The notes under the pieces were generated by a model. The model ran no database searches, had not been told where the DNA came from, and saw only the letters and a program-made list of their open reading frames with translations. A stretch of DNA of 13,484 nt from an uncultured Candidatus Saccharibacteria bacterium (GTDB lineage: Bacteria; Patescibacteriota; Saccharimonadia; Saccharimonadales; Saccharimonadaceae): assembly GCA_948511255.1 (NCBI GenBank), contig CAOQNC010000011.1, positions 1 through 13,484 on the forward strand, given 5' to 3'. A program made the translations under genes and the position numbers. Positions 1-7,448 of the stretch are shown one piece after another; position 1 is the stretch's first letter; each line of letters opens with the position of its first letter.

Positions 1-1
1 A

Positions 2-640
2 AGTGATCCTGTCGTCCTCGATGGCGTCATCCCAGGTTGCTACCAGTTCGCTAGCTACGTCACCATCCGTGTCAAAGCCGTCTTCGATACCGACTTCCGC
101 GTCTCGCAGAAAGTCCGTCTCGCTGGCGACACCGAATGGAAAGACTACGTCACCGCTAAGGTTGGCGATAAGGTCGAGATCCAGACCGAGTATCGCAACA
201 CTAGCCGTCGTGCTGCTACCCATGAGAACGTCATGATGCGTGCTGTCTTGCCGGCTGATCTTAAGTATGTTGCAGGCTCCACCCTGCTCTACAACGGTTC
301 GGTCAGTGGCGCTAAGCCAAACCCAGACAGCCTCACTACGACTGGTATCAACATTGGTAACTACAACCTGAACGCGAACGCTTATGTCCGCTTCACTGCT
401 GAAGTCACCGATACCAACCTCAAGTGTGGCAACAACACCCTCGTTAACTGGATGCGTGGCACCGTGAACGAAATCGTTCTCCAAGACTACGCCTCCGTCA
501 TCGTGAACAAGGCGTGTGAAGACACTCCAAATGAGCTCCCAAACACTGGTCCAGAAGCTATGGTTGGCGGCATCGCCGCTGCCGGCTCTGTCGTGACCGC
601 CGCTGGCTACTACATTGCTAGCCGCCGCGCGCTCCGCTAA
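2..640 (+). CDS. LPxTG-anchored surface protein with DUF11-like domain (5' partial)
   Basis: The frame is open from the first complete codon at position 2, so the gene starts outside the window; the ATGs at 233 and 236 are internal. The visible 212 residues contain a DUF11/CARDB-like beta-sandwich, with a 'VGDKVEIQTEYRNTS' strand, then 'VLPADLKYVAGST' and 'GINIGNYN' and a beta strand with 'YVRFTAEV'. This is the usual pattern of adhesive or stalk repeats on Gram-positive-type surfaces. The C-terminus has a sortase signal: LPNTG (codons at 536-550), a hydrophobic stretch rich in Ala, Gly and Val, and a short basic tail (RRALR). The protein should therefore be Sec-exported and cleaved between T and G by a sortase for cell-wall attachment. 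Few Cys are present. A strong terminator follows 76 bases after the stop. Its ligand and full length cannot be judged from this fragment. Confidence 0.85.
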   Translation, partial: SDPVVLDGVIPGCYQFASYVTIRVKAVFDTDFRVSQKVRLAGDTEWKDYVTAKVGDKVEIQTEYRNTSRRAATHENVMMRAVLPADLKYVAGSTLLYNGSVSGAKPNPDSLTTTGINIGNYNLNANAYVRFTAEVTDTNLKCGNNTLVNWMRGTVNEIVLQDYASVIVNKACEDTPNELPNTGPEAMVGGIAAAGSVVTAAGYYIASRRALR

Positions 641-687
641 GCCAGATTCTTCAGTTTAGTTCAGCCCACCCAAGCTAACTACTGACG

Positions 688-701
688 GATCAAGTTTGAT
701 C
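688..701. repeat. 14-bp inverted repeat GATCAAGTTTGATC
   Basis: Six-base arms (GATCAA/TTGATC) are perfectly inverted around a 2-bp centre, between the stop of the LPxTG gene and its terminator. The loop is too short for a good RNA hairpin, so a protein-binding site or chance are both possible. Confidence 0.4.
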
Positions 702-716
702 GCTCCATACGGCCAG

Positions 717-751
717 AAGCCCCTCTATCGTTTGACGAAGAGGGGCTTTTT
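717..751 (+). terminator. Rho-independent terminator of the LPxTG surface gene
   Basis: A 10-bp perfect stem pairs AAGCCCCTCT (717-726) with AGAGGGGCTT (739-748). The loop is 12 nt, and the right arm runs into a T5 tract at 747-751. It separates the surface protein from module A. Confidence 0.93.
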
Positions 752-843
752 GGTGTGCAAGATTTCTTATTTTTAGAATAACATAGGCTTCCCGTTTTTC
801 CGAAATAGCGCCAACATTTTTGAACTCCGCATTTTCTTGCCCA
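752..843. other. Intergenic stretch before module A
   Basis: AT-rich with several T runs (for example TTTTT at 770 and 795). No ORF with a start and Shine-Dalgarno, no hairpin of note. One AACT (823) belongs to the repeat series described for the promoter. Confidence 0.5.
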
Positions 844-895
844 AACTTTTTCATAAAACTTATGGAAAACTTAAAACTTATGTTAAAATAAAATC
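844..895 (+). promoter_or_regulatory. Leaderless extended -10 promoter of module A with AACT repeats
   Basis: The extended -10 is TG-t-TAAAAT: TG at 881-882 and the hexamer at 884-889. Its last T is exactly seven bases before the A of the ATG at 896, so transcription should start at or within a base of the start codon. No Shine-Dalgarno precedes the ATG, as expected for a leaderless mRNA. Upstream, AAAACTT recurs at 855, 866 and 873, and ACTTATG occurs at 858 and 876. A weak -35-like TTATGG lies at 860-865. The stretch from CATAAAACTTATG (852-864) through the first codons is repeated in front of the gene at 12037. Confidence 0.75.
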
Positions 896-2716
896 ATGGA
901 TCAAGGTCATGACGACGCCGCATCCGCTAGTGCTACTGGCGGTAATAGCGGCAATAATTCTGCAGAACAATTCCAACCGGAGCCGCAGGCCCCGCAAACT
1001 CCTGACTTGGGTGCCGGCGCTTCTACTCCTACGCAACCTGCTGACTCTCCGCAGCTCAATGCCGCTCCGCAAACTACCCCGCAGGGAATCTTCAGCTCGC
1101 CTGACCTTGCCGTCAACTCGGAAAATCTCGAAGATATCAAGCCTGAGCTCAGCGACGAGAATAAATCCCGTATTGCTTCAGCGTTCGCGATGACTGACGC
1201 GACTCAAAAACACGACCAACTCGCCGGCCAAATGGCCAGCCAAGACCAGGATGCCGTTTCCGGCACCGTCCTTCCCGCTGGTGCTGGCGGATTCGGTAGC
1301 AACTCGACCGCCTCGACCGCGACCGGCGATATCCGCATGCCTGGCATGAAAAAGAAAAGCAAACTCCCGCTTATCCTTCTCGCCCTCGTTGTACTTGTCG
1401 CCGTCGGCGGAGGGGTGGCGTGGATGCTGCTGCGCGGGGATAAAAAAAACGAGACTGAAGAGGGGGCTATCGGTGCCGTCAATACTGCTATTATCTTTGA
1501 CCAAACAGCTCCAATTCCGGCAATCTTCGGGAACAGCTACGGCTACATCAGCCCGGAGGATGGTTCTCAAATCATTGGCGCCAGGTTTCTGGAAGCCGAG
1601 AGATTTTATGGCGAGTATGCTATCGCTAAGACTGGAACAAATTACACAATAGATAATACCCTGATTATTAATCGTGCAGGGGAAGCGATTTTTACGATCG
1701 ACGGCGACGCAGCGGCAACATATTATGATATCGAAAATAATTTATGGATGGTCGACGGCGACGCATATAATACTAATATGCAAAAGTTAAGCCCTACCGA
1801 CACGAAGGGGCAATATATCGGCAATGGCTATCTTCTCGTGACCTCTGAAGCCGAGAGTGCCACTCCGGTGGAATCGCAGAATAATTCAAATGAGCCAGAA
1901 AATGATGATGACGGCGGAGATAGCGGCAGTTCAAGCGGTAGTAGTGACGATGTTCAGGGGTCGACCTTAGCCTCTGGTGGCATCTATAACCTTAACGGTA
2001 AAGAAATCTATAATTGCGAAACATATTGTTCAGCCTCCACCCTAAAAGTAGACAAAACCGTTTATGGAATTATCCGACTTTGGGGCCAATATTCGCAAGT
2101 AATTAACTTATCGACAAATGAAATCATTTACAAGACTACCGGCGGAACGCTCGCCCTGCAAGATGATGGATTGGTTGAGCGGGATAATGGCAATACCGTA
2201 TTTCTAAAGATTGAAAATAATCAACTCGTGAAAGTTCCTCAGCTAGAGGCCGCCCAAGCAACTGTTTCCGGCGCTGGTGAATATGTGGTCGATGTCTGCA
2301 CTGACGATAACAAATATTCCATCAAAAGCATTGATGGCCGAATTGTTAGCAATTGTGATATTGAGAATTACTATGAACTACCTACCAACTTATATCTAGC
2401 TTACCGCGTCAAGTTCAAAAAGTCCCCAATTTTAGTCGTTAAGAATGAAGAGTTACAATTAATCAATATGAACGACGCTCAAGTTATAAAAACTTACCGT
2501 GGCCAAGGCGCAGTTATGTTTGAAGATTCGCCATTCCTGTATCTGCAAAACTTAATGAACAACGAAAGCACCGTCTGCAATCTGCTAGGCGATGGTGACG
2601 ACACCTGTCAGAGTCTAGGTAACGACAATCCGACCGTCGAAGGATACGGTAATTACTTCACGACTAGCGGTTCATCGGAGCATATCTATAATGCTGCGCT
2701 TAAGGAGATTCGATAA
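896..2716 (+). CDS. Bitopic membrane protein with disordered N-tail and large extracellular beta-rich domain
   Basis: 606 residues; no family recognised. Residues 1-150 are a low-complexity tail rich in Pro, Gln, Ala, Ser and Asn, starting MDQGHDD. A basic MKKKSK (151-156) precedes one membrane span (about 157-179) and RGDKK, which fits either a type II orientation or a cytoplasmic N-tail. Residues 190-606 are beta-rich, with repeated short motifs such as 'INRAGEAIFTIDGDAA' and 'IYNLNGKEIYNC', compatible with a beta-propeller. They are split by an acidic Ser/Gly/Asp linker (about 329-353). Cys pairs (373/377, 467/487, 561/571) could form disulfides outside the cell. The ATG at 896 is chosen because it sits at the predicted transcription start and its first seven residues match the protein at 12037. 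It is coupled (TAATG overlap) to the TrbL/VirB6-like gene, so it may be a surface component of that apparatus. Confidence 0.85.
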   Translation: MDQGHDDAASASATGGNSGNNSAEQFQPEPQAPQTPDLGAGASTPTQPADSPQLNAAPQTTPQGIFSSPDLAVNSENLEDIKPELSDENKSRIASAFAMTDATQKHDQLAGQMASQDQDAVSGTVLPAGAGGFGSNSTASTATGDIRMPGMKKKSKLPLILLALVVLVAVGGGVAWMLLRGDKKNETEEGAIGAVNTAIIFDQTAPIPAIFGNSYGYISPEDGSQIIGARFLEAERFYGEYAIAKTGTNYTIDNTLIINRAGEAIFTIDGDAAATYYDIENNLWMVDGDAYNTNMQKLSPTDTKGQYIGNGYLLVTSEAESATPVESQNNSNEPENDDDGGDSGSSSGSSDDVQGSTLASGGIYNLNGKEIYNCETYCSASTLKVDKTVYGIIRLWGQYSQVINLSTNEIIYKTTGGTLALQDDGLVERDNGNTVFLKIENNQLVKVPQLEAAQATVSGAGEYVVDVCTDDNKYSIKSIDGRIVSNCDIENYYELPTNLYLAYRVKFKKSPILVVKNEELQLINMNDAQVIKTYRGQGAVMFEDSPFLYLQNLMNNESTVCNLLGDGDDTCQSLGNDNPTVEGYGNYFTTSGSSEHIYNAALKEIR

Positions 2717-2718
2717 TG
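2702..2718 (+). promoter_or_regulatory. Shine-Dalgarno and TAATG coupling for the TrbL/VirB6-like gene
   Basis: AAGGAG at 2702-2707 lies 8 nt before the ATG at 2716. The stop TAA (2714-2716) and the ATG share one base. The SD lies inside the upstream coding region, so the two proteins are probably made in a fixed ratio by translational coupling. Confidence 0.85.
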
Positions 2719-5700
2719 CAAAAATTTCGCAAGGCAAAAATCATTGTTAGCATTATAGCAATAGCGTCGCTGCTAATCACGACAATCGCTCCAGTCGCTT
2801 CGGCAGCTTCTAGCTTCAATACTGAAGGCCAGGTCAAAAACGCACTCTACGCCGCCGCCGCCTACGAATGTGTCAATAATGGTATGCTACAGAACACGGC
2901 TGTTGGGAATAAGCGCGAGTCGATCCTTATCGGCGCTGAAACCCAGAAGGTCTTCATCGGCCACTGGCTTGGCGATTCCGACGGCATGATCACCTGTAAG
3001 GAAGCTCTCACGAAGACTCTAGGCGGTGGTAATATTACAGAAAATATGCTTAAATCCGGTCAAGTCTTTAACGGTGTCTATACTCAGTCCGCTAGCGGTG
3101 AACAGCAAATTCAATGTAATTACGGCATTGTCAACTCATCCGGCAATGCGACAATGGACGGAGTTTATTCTTGGCCGCAAGGGTATATTAAAGACATTAA
3201 CGGCAATCTAGTCGATAAACGCAGCCATGGCAAAATCCAAGTCGTTTTCAATGAGGATGGCCCGATTCGGCTAGTCGGTGCAACTAGCGACATTGACACG
3301 ACCCATACGCTCGAATCGATGCGAAATTGGTCTATTGACTGGTCGCAACCATCAAAAATCTGTCATAATCTCGTCATGTATACGGAAGTTTATCCAATCG
3401 GGCAGGTACAAAATGCCATGGGTGAGACAATTTCGGTATATGCTGAGGTCTTAGCGACGGATGACCCTACGCCATTCAACGAATGGGGAATTCACGTTGA
3501 TGACAGGAATCGTGCCTGGCTATATTATAGCGAGGCAAACAGCCAAACGAAGAAGTTTACACATACGCTCACTTCAGTATCGTCTTCTACCTCATTAGAA
3601 CTAACCAGCAACGCAAAGACCAAACTACTCAGCAATATATCAACGCTCTATTTGAATGGTAAGACCGACGTCGCGAGTTTTCTCGACTCCAGCGCTGATG
3701 CTAAATATATCCTTTACGGGCGCTATCTCTTTAATGGGGACGGCGCTGGCAGCTTTGCTTGTGGCGGCATATCGGTTGCTACGGACGACCCAAATTTTAG
3801 CGAACTGAGCGCGACCGATTATTGGGATACCTCGCAGCCTTACGTCGCTTCAGTTCAGGCTTATAAAGACAGCACCGCAACTAGTAAAACAACCTTCCGC
3901 ACGAAGTTCGGCGGCGATGGGCTTACGTCTCCGGGGACCGCAAAGAGTATCTACTTCCCAGGAGTATCCGGCGATTGTAAAGCGCTTGCTGGCACCTTTA
4001 ACGGCATTAATCCGACGAGCACTTCTGCCAAAGCCGCTGTTAAGAACTTCATGAAAGTCGGTTCAGTAGAAGAGCTCCCGGATACCAATACGCCAGGATC
4101 TACAGATCCAGACGACCCAAGCGAGGGTGAAGCTGGCCTGATGGATGGCTGCTTCAATAACGCTGGTGTTCTCGGGTGGATTCTCTGTCCGGTTCTAAAA
4201 ATCGCCGGAGCAGCGACGGAAGGTATATACGACATGATTGTCGAGAACTATCTCTCAATGGATAGTACCACCATGACGTCTGCCGGCTTGAGGGATGCTT
4301 GGGGCAAATTCCAGGGCTATGCAAATATTCTCTTTGCGATTTTGCTGATTGTAGTTATCCTGTCGCAAGTCACCGGTATCGGACTTAGCAACTATGGCAT
4401 CAAAAAAGTTCTCCCGCGTCTCATTATCACGATAGTCCTAGTGAACTTGTCGTATATCTTATGTCTCATCGCAGTCGACTTATCGAATATCATCGGCGCA
4501 AGTTTGAACGATTTGCTCGGTAACATAGACGTCGGCGGATACGTTGCGTCCAATATAAATATCGGTACTATGGTTATCAATTCCATTGAGGGTATCGGAG
4601 CGACGGGACTTGCTCTTGTGGCTGGCGGTGCATTGTTTCCAGTTCTTGCCGAGTCGTGGCCGAATCTTATTCTTGTTCTTTTCTTGGCGGTTATTAGTAT
4701 CTTAATCAGCATCCTCTTCTTCTTTATCCTTCTTGCTGTCAGGCAGGCCGCAATCATTATCCTTGTCGCCATCGCTCCTCTTGCTGTCGTCTGTTATGCG
4801 CTCCCGAACACGCAGAAGATGTTTGATCGCTGGCTGAAGATGTTTTCGTCACTACTTATGGTCTTCCCAATTTGTGGCGCCATGATGGGCGGGTGTAATC
4901 TTGCATCGAGGCTATTATTGGACGCCGGTGGGGAAAATGGCTTGCTATACTATATTATCGTTATGGTACTCGGCGTCGTCCCGCTATTCTTCATCCCCTC
5001 GATTCTTAAAACTTCTATGTCGGCGCTTGGGAGCGTCGGCAGAACACTTGCAACTGCCGGCGACCGCTTCAGCCGCTGGACAAACCGCACGATTACTGGA
5101 ACGCAAGCTTTCAAAGATCGCCAGCAGGAAGCGCAGCGCAATGTGAGCATGGCGCGTAATAAGCGGATTATGGATAATACGAGGCTTGAGACGGCGGACC
5201 AAAAGCGTCTAGCATCATTGCGTGATAAACAAGCTGCCTGGCGCAGAGACCCTAACCATAATCCAAGACTCACCGGTGCGGAAAGCCGAGAACTTCGCCA
5301 GCTAAGTAGTCGGGAGTACCGCTTTGCACGTGCTGCGTCAGCGCGCGAACGCGCTCTGCGCGATGAAATACAAAGCGGAGTTATTGCGGGCAGGGATCAA
5401 TTCGACTACGGAACACAACGCTATAAGGCAGCTCTGGAAGGCTCCGAAACCGCCCAACGGCTTAGCGACGTCAAAGACCAGAAAGCGCTTTACGAAGCTG
5501 GCCAGGTTTCTGGAGTAGATGCGGATAGTATCTCCAGCTTGCAGGCAGAGCATGAGCGCTTGCTAACCACTGTGAGTAGGGATGTGGATGGTAAAGATAA
5601 AATCTCCAGAGCTAAACTGGAAGCAATTCAAGAACTACTTGGCGACAAACAGGATAAAGGTCTTGAGGCTATGTATCAGAACTATACGAAGATGAGTGGA

Positions 5701-6621
5701 GATACCAGCGTTACGGATGCCCAGCTTGAATCCGTAGGTGTTAAAAATGCGGTTAGGCACTTAAGATCACAATATGGCGGTGCTATTAAAAAGGGGAATC
5801 GCGGGTTTGATAATCTTATCACTCAGCTACAGAATAACGCTATGGGTACGCTACGAACCAACGTGGCAGCTGGGCGTCGAATCGGTGACACCAGGGATCT
5901 CTCGGAGCTATTAAGAGACGACTTTGCGGCACGTACGCTTGCTGGTTATAATGCGGGCAGTCTTAACGATATGCACGATGACACGCTCCAGCGTTATATA
6001 GACATGGCTGATAGTGGCGCCCTATCCGATAGTCAATTGTCTGATTTTGCTAAAATCATCAATGAAGCTTTCACTAGCGGAAGTATTAACCTTAAAGGTG
6101 AGGTTGGGCAGAAGGCGCAAAAGTTTTTGGAATCCGCATACGGAGCAAAGGCCATTGCTCGAACGGGCACCAATGCTAGCTCGGTTACGACGGCTGGATC
6201 GGATGCCTTTAAGCATGCTAGTATACAATCCTTACAACAATTGTCGAGCGGCCTTGCTAACGGAAGCATCACCGGCACAGCCGCCCAGCGCATCGTTGAA
6301 AATGCTCGTCGTTATATGGAGAGTGGTGCCCTCATCGAGCCGGAACGTGCACAGGAGCTACGCCAAATTATTAACACTGCACAAGGAAAAGGCATAACTG
6401 GCCTAGCTGGTGCAACCGATCATTTCAACTATGATGAAGCCTCATTTAAGGTGCGCGGAGCAAAACAAAAAGTCACGATGCCCACCGGCTGGGAGCGCAG
6501 ACCGGATGGCCGATGGTATGATGTCGCTACTGGCAACCCATTAAGTGGTAGGGATGCGGTAAAAGCGCAACAGATACTAGAACACAACAACTCTATAGAT
6601 ATTGAACAAGGCCGACCGTAA
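2716..6621 (+). CDS. Type IV secretion TrbL/VirB6-like polytopic membrane protein with Sec signal and large extracellular domain
   Basis: 1301 residues. A signal peptide (basic MQKFRKAK, hydrophobic core, cleavage near VASA-AS at residue 30) leads into an extracellular domain of about 450 residues with scattered Cys and no recognised fold, ending in a Pro/Asp/Thr/Ser/Glu linker (453-473). The membrane part starts at 'CFNNAGVLGWILCPV' (479-493), a motif familiar from CPR TrbL/VirB6-like proteins. Hydrophobic spans follow at about 536-556, 567-590, 622-645, 649-674, 677-695, 706-727 and 743-764, including 'RQAAIIILVAIAPLAVV' and 'LPNTQKMFDRWLKMFSS', which match the TrbL/VirB6 core. Residues 780-1301 form a charged, coiled-coil-rich cytoplasmic tail ending with 'GWERRPDGRWYDVATG'. 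TrbL/VirB6 proteins build the inner-membrane channel of conjugation-type secretion systems. No VirB4 ATPase is in this window. The length is far above the family's usual 300-500 residues because of the added domains at both ends. Confidence 0.85.
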   Translation: MQKFRKAKIIVSIIAIASLLITTIAPVASAASSFNTEGQVKNALYAAAAYECVNNGMLQNTAVGNKRESILIGAETQKVFIGHWLGDSDGMITCKEALTKTLGGGNITENMLKSGQVFNGVYTQSASGEQQIQCNYGIVNSSGNATMDGVYSWPQGYIKDINGNLVDKRSHGKIQVVFNEDGPIRLVGATSDIDTTHTLESMRNWSIDWSQPSKICHNLVMYTEVYPIGQVQNAMGETISVYAEVLATDDPTPFNEWGIHVDDRNRAWLYYSEANSQTKKFTHTLTSVSSSTSLELTSNAKTKLLSNISTLYLNGKTDVASFLDSSADAKYILYGRYLFNGDGAGSFACGGISVATDDPNFSELSATDYWDTSQPYVASVQAYKDSTATSKTTFRTKFGGDGLTSPGTAKSIYFPGVSGDCKALAGTFNGINPTSTSAKAAVKNFMKVGSVEELPDTNTPGSTDPDDPSEGEAGLMDGCFNNAGVLGWILCPVLKIAGAATEGIYDMIVENYLSMDSTTMTSAGLRDAWGKFQGYANILFAILLIVVILSQVTGIGLSNYGIKKVLPRLIITIVLVNLSYILCLIAVDLSNIIGASLNDLLGNIDVGGYVASNINIGTMVINSIEGIGATGLALVAGGALFPVLAESWPNLILVLFLAVISILISILFFFILLAVRQAAIIILVAIAPLAVVCYALPNTQKMFDRWLKMFSSLLMVFPICGAMMGGCNLASRLLLDAGGENGLLYYIIVMVLGVVPLFFIPSILKTSMSALGSVGRTLATAGDRFSRWTNRTITGTQAFKDRQQEAQRNVSMARNKRIMDNTRLETADQKRLASLRDKQAAWRRDPNHNPRLTGAESRELRQLSSREYRFARAASARERALRDEIQSGVIAGRDQFDYGTQRYKAALEGSETAQRLSDVKDQKALYEAGQVSGVDADSISSLQAEHERLLTTVSRDVDGKDKISRAKLEAIQELLGDKQDKGLEAMYQNYTKMSGDTSVTDAQLESVGVKNAVRHLRSQYGGAIKKGNRGFDNLITQLQNNAMGTLRTNVAAGRRIGDTRDLSELLRDDFAARTLAGYNAGSLNDMHDDTLQRYIDMADSGALSDSQLSDFAKIINEAFTSGSINLKGEVGQKAQKFLESAYGAKAIARTGTNASSVTTAGSDAFKHASIQSLQQLSSGLANGSITGTAAQRIVENARRYMESGALIEPERAQELRQIINTAQGKGITGLAGATDHFNYDEASFKVRGAKQKVTMPTGWERRPDGRWYDVATGNPLSGRDAVKAQQILEHNNSIDIEQGRP

Positions 6622-6655
6622 TCTTGTAGGCAGTCAATATCGTATATGCTCATGC

Positions 6656-6684
6656 TTGCCTATTATGAAAACTTAGAGTACAAT
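6656..6684 (+). promoter_or_regulatory. Sigma70-type promoter for the zinc-ribbon gene
   Basis: TTGCCT (6656-6661), a 17-bp spacer, then TACAAT (6679-6684). Predicted transcription start is near 6690-6692, giving a leader of about 125 nt before the GTG at 6816. I see no ORF of note in that leader. Confidence 0.65.
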
Positions 6685-6685
6685 A

Positions 6686-6699
6686 CCGGTAATTACTGG
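6686..6699. promoter_or_regulatory. Imperfect palindrome over the predicted transcription start (candidate operator)
   Basis: CCGGTAATTACTGG pairs at 6 of 7 positions, with a perfect GTAATTAC core. Its centre coincides with the predicted start site of the promoter just upstream, where a repressor would act. No regulator with a known matching site is seen in the window. Confidence 0.4.
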
Positions 6700-6815
6700 A
6701 GCGACATGCTATTGTGGCATATGAACACTAACCGTTGAAGCATCAAGTACGTAGTTTACAAAAGCGTAAAAAGACGACTATCGTAACCGTATTCTTTGAA
6801 AGGGGGTAAAAACAA

Positions 6816-7148
6816 GTGCTTTGCGAATGCTGCGGAAGAACTATCACCTATACTTCGGACGAGAGATGCCCGGTTTGCTATCCGCTATACCTGGCAGATC
6901 TCGCAAGCAATAATTTCCCTCAACCCTTTGTGCTAGTTGGCATTAAATTAAGCTTTTCTTGGTGGAGTGAACTGAAAAAGAAAGAAGAACGCCTACGTGG
7001 GCTCGGAAAAACAGAGACGGAGATTCGTATAGAAATTAATGATTGGGCTCAGATAACGGCAGACGATATGATGGAAGGCGTACGTAAAGCTGATGCGGAA
7101 CGGAACGACAATGACAGAGCGGAGCGCATCAGGCGCACAAGATATTAA
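6816..7148 (+). CDS. Small zinc-ribbon protein with charged helical C-terminus
   Basis: 110 residues, family not recognised. The N-terminus carries Cys at 3, 5, 6, 18 and 21; the arrangement CxxC (3-6) plus CPVC (18-21) is a treble-clef or zinc-ribbon metal site. The rest is amphipathic and highly charged: an aromatic stretch 'LSFSWWSELKKKEERL' (45-60), then helices ending RAERIRRTRY. There is no signal peptide, so it should be cytoplasmic; nucleic-acid binding is possible from the basic tail but not shown. The GTG start is favoured because AGGGGG (6801-6806) lies 9 nt upstream and the first Cys comes immediately after it. It has its own promoter and a terminator about 175 bases after the stop, so it is a single-gene unit unrelated to module A. 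Confidence 0.75.
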   Translation: MLCECCGRTITYTSDERCPVCYPLYLADLASNNFPQPFVLVGIKLSFSWWSELKKKEERLRGLGKTETEIRIEINDWAQITADDMMEGVRKADAERNDNDRAERIRRTRY

Positions 7149-7312
7149 AAGTAGGCGTCTAGATGGGTGTAATTCCAATTTTCAGGCGTTTTGCCTCGAG
7201 TTCCGTTTGCATAGGAGTCGCGCCAGTAATAGTCGACCCGGCGTAAACTTGCGCTATTTCTTTTTTGCTTTTGAATAGATACGGAAACAACAGTTAATTT
7301 CCGCCTATTCAC
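7145..7312 (-). CDS. Doubtful 55-codon ORF, GTG start
   Basis: A reverse-strand frame starts at GTG (7310-7312) and ends at TAA (7145-7147), overlapping the 3' end of the zinc-ribbon gene by a few bases. The predicted peptide begins MNRRKLTVV, is basic in its first half, and its second half looks protein-like and aromatic (VDYYWRDSYANGTRG, then PENWNYTHLDAYF). I see no Shine-Dalgarno and no clear promoter, and a forward-strand terminator lies directly upstream of it. It may be a small gene, a decayed remnant or chance. It is included because the aromatic, repeat-free composition is unlike a random frame. Confidence 0.25.
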   Translation of the reverse strand: MNRRKLTVVSVSIQKQKRNSASLRRVDYYWRDSYANGTRGKTPENWNYTHLDAYF

Positions 7313-7321
7313 CCAAAAGTT

Positions 7322-7354
7322 AATGGTCGCCCCGCCTTTGAGGCGGCCATTTTT
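7322..7354 (+). terminator. Rho-independent terminator after the zinc-ribbon gene
   Basis: AATGGTCGCC (7322-7331) pairs with GGCGGCCATT (7342-7351), 10 bp with one G-T wobble and a 10-nt loop. An alternative inner stem is CCGCC/GGCGG. A T5 tract follows at 7350-7354. Confidence 0.85.
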
Positions 7355-7394
7355 CTATCCCCATCCCAAAAAGCCCAGCCTCTCTTGACTATGT

Positions 7395-7425
7395 AAAATG
7401 GCCACCCGATACCGGGCAGCCATTT
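7395..7425 (-). terminator. Rho-independent terminator of the lipoprotein gene
   Basis: AAATGGC (7396-7402) pairs with GCCATTT (7419-7425). Inside, beyond a 2x2 internal loop, CCCG pairs with CGGG around a four-base loop. Read on the reverse strand the stem ends in TTTT (7395-7398). It lies 23 bases past the lipoprotein stop and faces the forward terminator just upstream. Confidence 0.85.
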
Positions 7426-7448
7426 CAAATGTGCTGAGGCAAAACTTG

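Noticed and set aside
837..1193. Overlapping forward frame across the module A promoter
   Set aside because: It runs over the promoter and into the bitopic gene in another frame, with a basic low-complexity product and no Shine-Dalgarno.
4072..4095. LPDTN-like motif (residues 454-458) in the TrbL/VirB6-like protein as a sortase signal
   Set aside because: It lacks the final Gly, lies in a linker before the membrane core and is followed by hundreds of residues rather than a short hydrophobic-basic tail.
6627..6662. TAGGCA/TGCCTA inverted repeat as terminator for module A
   Set aside because: The arms are only 6 bp, the loop is 24 nt and no T tract follows. It also overlaps the promoter of the next gene, so chance is likely.
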